A DNA stretch of 64,000 nucleotides, from the NCBI RefSeq assembly GCF_001429045.1, contig NZ_LMHY01000027.1, positions 1-64,000 of the forward strand. The letters are read 5' to 3'. The notes under the pieces were generated by a model. The model saw nothing but the letters and a program-made list of their open reading frames with translations, had not been told where the DNA came from and made no database searches. Numbering within the stretch: position 1 is the first letter of the stretch; every line of letters starts with the position of its first letter. The stretch comes from Pseudomonas sp. Root71 (GTDB lineage Bacteria > Pseudomonadota > Gammaproteobacteria > Pseudomonadales > Pseudomonadaceae). Positions 59,808 through 64,000 of this stretch are shown here, in pieces. The translations under genes were made by a program, and so were the position numbers.

Positions 59808-61754
59808 ATGCGCCTGAAGCTGCTGACCAATCTCAATACCCTCCTTCTGGTGGCCGTGTGCGTGGCCCTCGGCGCTACGCTGTGGTGGTCGCAGAAAGCC
59901 CTTGAGCGTCCGTATCTATTAATGGAGCGCTACCTGGGCCTGTCGCAGCAATTTCACAATGACGTCGTCCGCAGTGTCGAGGATTACCTGGGCAGCGGCG
60001 ACGCGTTGCGCCTGAGCACTGCCGCCCAAGGCATCGACAGCCTGCAAAAAGAACTCGGCGAATTGCCACCGGCCCTGGCCGAGGCGTTACGCCCAAGCCT
60101 TTGGACCCTTGAAGAATTCAGCAAGACCGACCTGCTGGCCGCCGGCAAGCTGGCAGGCGATCCGCAGGCCTTGCTGCTGCAGGCCGAGCGGGAACTGGGC
60201 GCCAGTCTCGATCAACTCAGCCAGTACGCCAGCGGCAATGCGGCTTACTTGACGCCGCTGCTCACCGCATCGCAACACCTGGGCAAATTGTCCCTGGCCC
60301 GTGACAAACTGGTCAGCAGCGGCCGCAGTGAACTGGCCTCCGATGTCGAACGCGAAGTGACCAACATCCGCACCCAGGCTGAAAAACTGGACGCCCTGCC
60401 TTTGCTCGGCGTAGCCACCAGCAGCGAATCGAACACCGACGATTTCGCCTCGATGATGGGCCTTGAGAACACGGAAAAAACCGTTGCCGAAGATGCCGGC
60501 GTGGGCCTCAAGCGTGAGCTCAACAGCCTGCTCACCCGCTACCCGGCCGAGCTTTCGCGCACCCGCGATCAAATCCAGAAGCGCGCCGACCTCAGCGCGG
60601 CGACCCACCTGAAAATCGCCGACGTGCAACAGGCCATTGCCGGGCTGGAACCGGTAGTACGCGCCCAGCACGGGCAGATCCAGGGTGAAGTGCGGGTGAT
60701 GCAAGGCGTGATGATCAGCTTGATTCTGTTGATCGCCCTGCTGATCGACACCCTGCAGCGCAAACTCGCCCGAACCCTGACCAACCTCGCCCCGGCCCTC
60801 TCGACCTGGGCCGAAGGCGACTTCAGCCGCGACATTCAACTGGGCAGCACCAACCGCGAATTGCATGACATTGAAGCCTCCCTCAACCGCTTGCGCGCCT
60901 ATCTGGTGGACCTGGTGGGGACCATTCGCCGCAACGCCGAGCAGGTGGCCGACAGCAGCCGCACCCTGGCCGACCTGAGCAACGACCTGCACGACGGTGC
61001 CGAGCATCAGGCCGGTGACACGGCACTGATCCGCGACTCCCTCAGCGAACTGGAAGCGACCATTCAACAAGTCGCCGGCGATGCCAGCCAGGCCGCCGAC
61101 GCCAGCCGCCACGCCGGCCTGGCCGTGGAGCACGGACAGAAAGTCATCGGCCTGAGCCTCACGGGTCTGCATGCGCTGGTGGATGAAGTGCAAGGCAATG
61201 CGCAAATGATTGAGCACCTGGCTGAAGAGTCGGCCACCATCGGCGGCGTGCTGACGGTGATCCGCTCGATTGCCGACCAGACCAACCTGCTGGCCTTGAA
61301 CGCCGCCATCGAGGCGGCCCGGGCCGGGGAAATGGGCCGAGGCTTTGCAGTGGTGGCCGAAGAGGTGCGCTCACTGGCGCAACGTACCGCCGGGGCCACG
61401 GCAGAAATCCAGACGCTGATCGCAGGACTGCAAACCGCCGCGCGGCAATCGGTGGAAGGCATGCGCGCCCAGGTCGCACATGCCGAAGCGACCGCCGGCC
61501 AGGCCCAGGCCGCGGATGGGGCACTGGATAAGATCGTGGGGGCGATCCAGACCATTTCCGCCACGGCGGTACGCATTGCTGATGTCACCGCCCAGCAAAG
61601 CGGCGCTGTCAGCGAAATCCGGGACCACAGTGAGCGGATTCACCAGCTGGGCGGGGATAACCTGCTGCGCATTGGCCAAGGGCGTGAGCAAGGGGAGAAT
61701 TTGCTGGTGCTGGGTGGGCGATTGCATACGGCCGTTCAGGCTTTTCGCGTCTGA
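59808..61754 (+). CDS. methyl-accepting chemotaxis protein with HBM sensor (CtpL-like)
   Basis: A 648-residue chemoreceptor with TM1 (about 8-28), a long helical-bimodular-type periplasmic domain (about 30-290), TM2 (about 295-315), HAMP and a signalling domain with the tip DQTNLLALNAAIEAARAGEM. All-helical sensor, no CACHE motif. The position matches PA4844 (CtpL, inorganic phosphate and chloroaniline taxis) but the ligand is not established here. ATG 59808 is preferred over GTG 59805. It lies only 52 bp after the cyclase gene. Confidence 0.88.
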   Translation: MRLKLLTNLNTLLLVAVCVALGATLWWSQKALERPYLLMERYLGLSQQFHNDVVRSVEDYLGSGDALRLSTAAQGIDSLQKELGELPPALAEALRPSLWTLEEFSKTDLLAAGKLAGDPQALLLQAERELGASLDQLSQYASGNAAYLTPLLTASQHLGKLSLARDKLVSSGRSELASDVEREVTNIRTQAEKLDALPLLGVATSSESNTDDFASMMGLENTEKTVAEDAGVGLKRELNSLLTRYPAELSRTRDQIQKRADLSAATHLKIADVQQAIAGLEPVVRAQHGQIQGEVRVMQGVMISLILLIALLIDTLQRKLARTLTNLAPALSTWAEGDFSRDIQLGSTNRELHDIEASLNRLRAYLVDLVGTIRRNAEQVADSSRTLADLSNDLHDGAEHQAGDTALIRDSLSELEATIQQVAGDASQAADASRHAGLAVEHGQKVIGLSLTGLHALVDEVQGNAQMIEHLAEESATIGGVLTVIRSIADQTNLLALNAAIEAARAGEMGRGFAVVAEEVRSLAQRTAGATAEIQTLIAGLQTAARQSVEGMRAQVAHAEATAGQAQAADGALDKIVGAIQTISATAVRIADVTAQQSGAVSEIRDHSERIHQLGGDNLLRIGQGREQGENLLVLGGRLHTAVQAFRV

Positions 61755-61769
61755 TAAATCGCTTTCACT

Positions 61770-61852
61770 GTAGGAGCTGCCGAAGGCTGCGATCTTTTGA
61801 CTTTGCCTCTCAAGAGCAAGATCAAAAGATCGCAGCCTTCGGCAGCTCCTAC
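61770..61852. repeat. long inverted repeat (GTAGGAGCTGCCGAAGG family), copy 4
   Basis: Near-perfect 33-bp arms around a short AT-rich loop, between the MCP and dsbD. Confidence 0.93.
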
Positions 61853-61915
61853 GCAGTTCGATGTGACCATGCTCTCTCAGCTATCATCCCCCCAATTCCG
61901 ATACGCGAGATCGTC

Positions 61916-63661
61916 ATGCGCCGTTTGCTTTGCCTGCTGTTTTTAGTGTTCGCCCTGCCGGCCAGCGCCACTGGCTTGCTGGAGAACCGACCCAACTCCA
62001 CCTTGGGCTCGATCAACAACAGCGCCGACTTCCTGCCGGTGCGCGAAGCTTTCCGGCTGAGCCTGGTAGAGAGCACGCCGCAATCGATAAAGCTGCGTTT
62101 CGTCGCCACCGAAGGTTATTACCTCTACCGCCACCGCTTTCAATTTCGCGCCGATCCGGCCGATGTCGCCCTCGGAGCGGCGAAACTGCCCGACGGTCAG
62201 AAAAAGCACGATGAATACTTCGGCGATGTCGAGGTCTATCACGGCATTCTCGACGTCGAGTTGCCGCGCACCGACCAACGCGCCTTCACCCTGGTCGTGA
62301 CCTATCAGGGATGCGCCGACAAAGGCCTGTGCTATCCACCGGAAACCGAGCGCCTGAGTATCGACGGCAGCGGCGCTCCGGCGACGGTTTATCCATGGAG
62401 CTGGCGCGAACTGGCGCTGTTTTTCCTCGCGGGCCTGGGCCTGACGTTCACGCCATGCGTGCTGCCCATGCTGCCGATCCTGTCCGGCGTGGTACTGCGC
62501 GGTCAGGTCGGTGGCTGGCGCGGCTTCAATCTGTCGCTGGCCTATGTGCTGCCAATGGCCGCCTGCTTTGCCCTGCTCGGAGCCCTGATGGGCCTGTTCG
62601 GTGCCCAACTCAATCTGCAGGCGCGACTGCAGTCGGCCTGGGTGTTGGTGCCGTTCGCGATGTTTTTCGCCGTGTTTGCCCTGGCAATGTTCGGCGTGTT
62701 CGAGCTCAAGTTGCCGCACGCCATCAGCAGTCGCCTGGACCGCATCGCCGGCCGCACCGAAGGCGGGTCATTGTGGGGCGCCGCAGTGTTGGGCGTGGTC
62801 TCCAGCTTGCTGGTCTCACCCTGTGTTTCGGCGCCATTGGCCGGCGCGCTGCTGTACATCAGCGCCAGTGGCGATGCCTTGGGCGGCGGCTTGAAACTGT
62901 TCATGCTCGGCCTCGGCATGGGCGCTCCGCTGTTGCTGGTGGCCACCGGTGGCGCAGCCTGGCTGCCGAAAAGCGGTCCGTGGCTGGTCTACGTGAAAAA
63001 CGCGATTGGCGTGTTGTTGCTCGGGTTGGCCGTCGGCCTGCTCAGCCGCGTCTTGCCGGGTCAGGTCACCTTGTTGCTCATCGGTTTGCTGGCCGGCGGC
63101 GTCGGCCTGTTCATGGGAGCGCTGGAGTTCGTCTATAAACCACCGCGCAAACGCCTGGGCCAATTGCTCGGCATGTTCCTGCTGTTTTACGCACTGGCCT
63201 GCTGGTACGGCGCCTTCAGCGGCCAGACCGACCCGCTCAACCCGATCGGCCAGCCCCGTATCGTTGCCAACAACGGCCTCGCGCAAAACGCCAGCACCTG
63301 GCAAACCGTCAGCACGCCGGCCGATCTGGACCGAGCACTCGCCGACGCACGCGCATCCGGCACACCGCTGCTGCTCGACTGGTACGCCGACTGGTGCATA
63401 AGCTGCAAAGTCATCGAGCGTGAGGTGCTGGACGACCCTGTCGTCATCGAACGCCTCAAGGGCTACCGGCTTATTCGCTTCGACATCACCGCCAGCAACG
63501 CCGAGCAACGCGCCCTGCTCGACCGTTACCAGTTGTTCGGGCCACCGGCCCTGATGTTTTTTGGCAAGGACGGTGTCGAACGCGCCGATGTTCGGGTGAT
63601 CGGCGAGATCAACGCCAGGGACTTCGCCGAACGTGTTGCCAGGGCGAATGACCAAATTTAA
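61916..63661 (+). CDS. dsbD: thiol:disulphide interchange protein DsbD
   Basis: A 581-residue protein with a signal peptide (RRLLCLLFLVFALPASATG), a periplasmic alpha domain with the cysteine pair GCADKGLCYPP, an eight-helix beta domain (FTPCVLPMLPILSGVV and SSLLVSPCVSAPL cysteines) and a C-terminal thioredoxin-like gamma domain with WYADWCISCKVIE. It moves electrons from cytoplasmic thioredoxin to periplasmic DsbC/DsbE-type acceptors. In P. aeruginosa it is dipZ/dsbD1 (PA4845), next to aroQ1, as here. Confidence 0.95.
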   Translation: MRRLLCLLFLVFALPASATGLLENRPNSTLGSINNSADFLPVREAFRLSLVESTPQSIKLRFVATEGYYLYRHRFQFRADPADVALGAAKLPDGQKKHDEYFGDVEVYHGILDVELPRTDQRAFTLVVTYQGCADKGLCYPPETERLSIDGSGAPATVYPWSWRELALFFLAGLGLTFTPCVLPMLPILSGVVLRGQVGGWRGFNLSLAYVLPMAACFALLGALMGLFGAQLNLQARLQSAWVLVPFAMFFAVFALAMFGVFELKLPHAISSRLDRIAGRTEGGSLWGAAVLGVVSSLLVSPCVSAPLAGALLYISASGDALGGGLKLFMLGLGMGAPLLLVATGGAAWLPKSGPWLVYVKNAIGVLLLGLAVGLLSRVLPGQVTLLLIGLLAGGVGLFMGALEFVYKPPRKRLGQLLGMFLLFYALACWYGAFSGQTDPLNPIGQPRIVANNGLAQNASTWQTVSTPADLDRALADARASGTPLLLDWYADWCISCKVIEREVLDDPVVIERLKGYRLIRFDITASNAEQRALLDRYQLFGPPALMFFGKDGVERADVRVIGEINARDFAERVARANDQI

Positions 63662-63793
63662 TCAAGCAGTCATATATTTCGCGCAAACATCGGTCATCGT
63701 GCTGGCTATTGCAGAGAACTGGACAGTCACAAAGGCTTTGCGGCATAGTCGCCGGGTTCTGACAATTGCTCACAGATAACATAGGAACCGCCG
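63662..63793. promoter_or_regulatory. dsbD-aroQ gap
   Basis: 132 bp, AT-richer, with a ribosome-binding site (AGGAACC) before aroQ. No terminator is visible, so aroQ has its own promoter or is read from dsbD. Confidence 0.45.
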
Positions 63794-64000
63794 ATGGCGA
63801 CGTTACTCGTTCTGCACGGACCCAACCTGAACCTGCTCGGCACTCGTGAACCGGGCACCTATGGCGCCACGACGCTGGCTCAGATCAACCAGGACCTGGA
63901 ACGCCGTGCCCGCGAAGGTGGTCACCATTTGCTGCACCTGCAAAGCAACGCCGAGTACGAATTGATCGACCGCATCCACGCTGCCCGCAGCGAAGGCGTG
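63794..64000 (+). CDS. aroQ: 3-dehydroquinate dehydratase type II, 5' part
   Basis: The first 69 codons are present; the gene is cut by the window end. MATLLVLHGPNLNLLGTREP has the type II signature, with active-site Asn and Tyr (GTYG) in the expected places. It dehydrates 3-dehydroquinate to 3-dehydroshikimate in the shikimate pathway. Confidence 0.96.
   Translation, partial: MATLLVLHGPNLNLLGTREPGTYGATTLAQINQDLERRAREGGHHLLHLQSNAEYELIDRIHAARSEGV

Overview
The window is chromosomal DNA of a fluorescent pseudomonad, most likely of the Pseudomonas fluorescens group. Three things support this: the P. aeruginosa-like gene orders (bauC-bauA-bauR at the left; speA-yciH-Nudix-DUF2333-gcbA-MCP-dsbD-aroQ at the right), the high-GC third-codon bias, and two families of REP-type hairpins typical of fluorescent pseudomonads. 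There are no phage genes, insertion sequences, CRISPR arrays or tRNA genes. The left edge holds a strong minus-strand promoter that looks like an rRNA operon promoter running out of the window.

Region 1 (245-5533) is beta-alanine catabolism (bauC/mmsA, bauA, bauR) followed by a RutR-like TetR regulator and a YigZ/IMPACT protein. Region 2 (6073-16344) is a purine island: a BMP-type ABC importer (ATPase, two permeases, then a distant binding protein), 8-oxoguanine deaminase, an Fe(II) dioxygenase and an adenosine/adenine deaminase. A MerR regulator, its divergent membrane-protein target and an SDR sit inside it. Region 3 (16399-21131) holds an ArsR regulator, a LysR/zinc-type dehydrogenase divergent pair, a 57-aa small protein and a Bcr/CflA drug exporter.

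Region 4 (21222-24824) is a CueR copper divergon (copZ, copA, cueR, with an unknown secreted protein in the middle). Region 5 (24974-32103) has a RIO-type kinase, a dCACHE chemoreceptor and a thiolase / two-domain FabG / MaoC fatty-acyl cluster. Region 6 (32560-46465) is a Flp/Tad pilus locus with its PprA/PprB-like two-component system. It lacks an intact secretin gene: only a 33-codon signal-peptide-like stub lies where rcpA is expected. Two copies of a composite repeat end at the stop codons of the two response-regulator genes and bracket the structural half of the locus. A DUF6124-type gene in the locus has a strongly structured leader that could switch its ribosome-binding site.

Region 7 (46613-52951) contains tandem DUF4136 lipoproteins, cmoM, a MazG-like pyrophosphohydrolase, a small membrane protein, a DinF-type MATE exporter and an orphan spike-less VgrG with a DUF4123 adaptor. 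Region 8 (53184-64000) is the conserved block speA, yciH, Nudix, DUF2333, gcbA-like diguanylate cyclase, HBM-type chemoreceptor, dsbD and the start of aroQ.

The points most worth a second look are the secretin-less Tad locus and its flanking repeats, the DUF6124 leader RNA, the spike-less VgrG/adaptor overlap, the 3-box DnaA-site cluster ahead of the purine transporter, and a small inverted-repeat element beside yciH.
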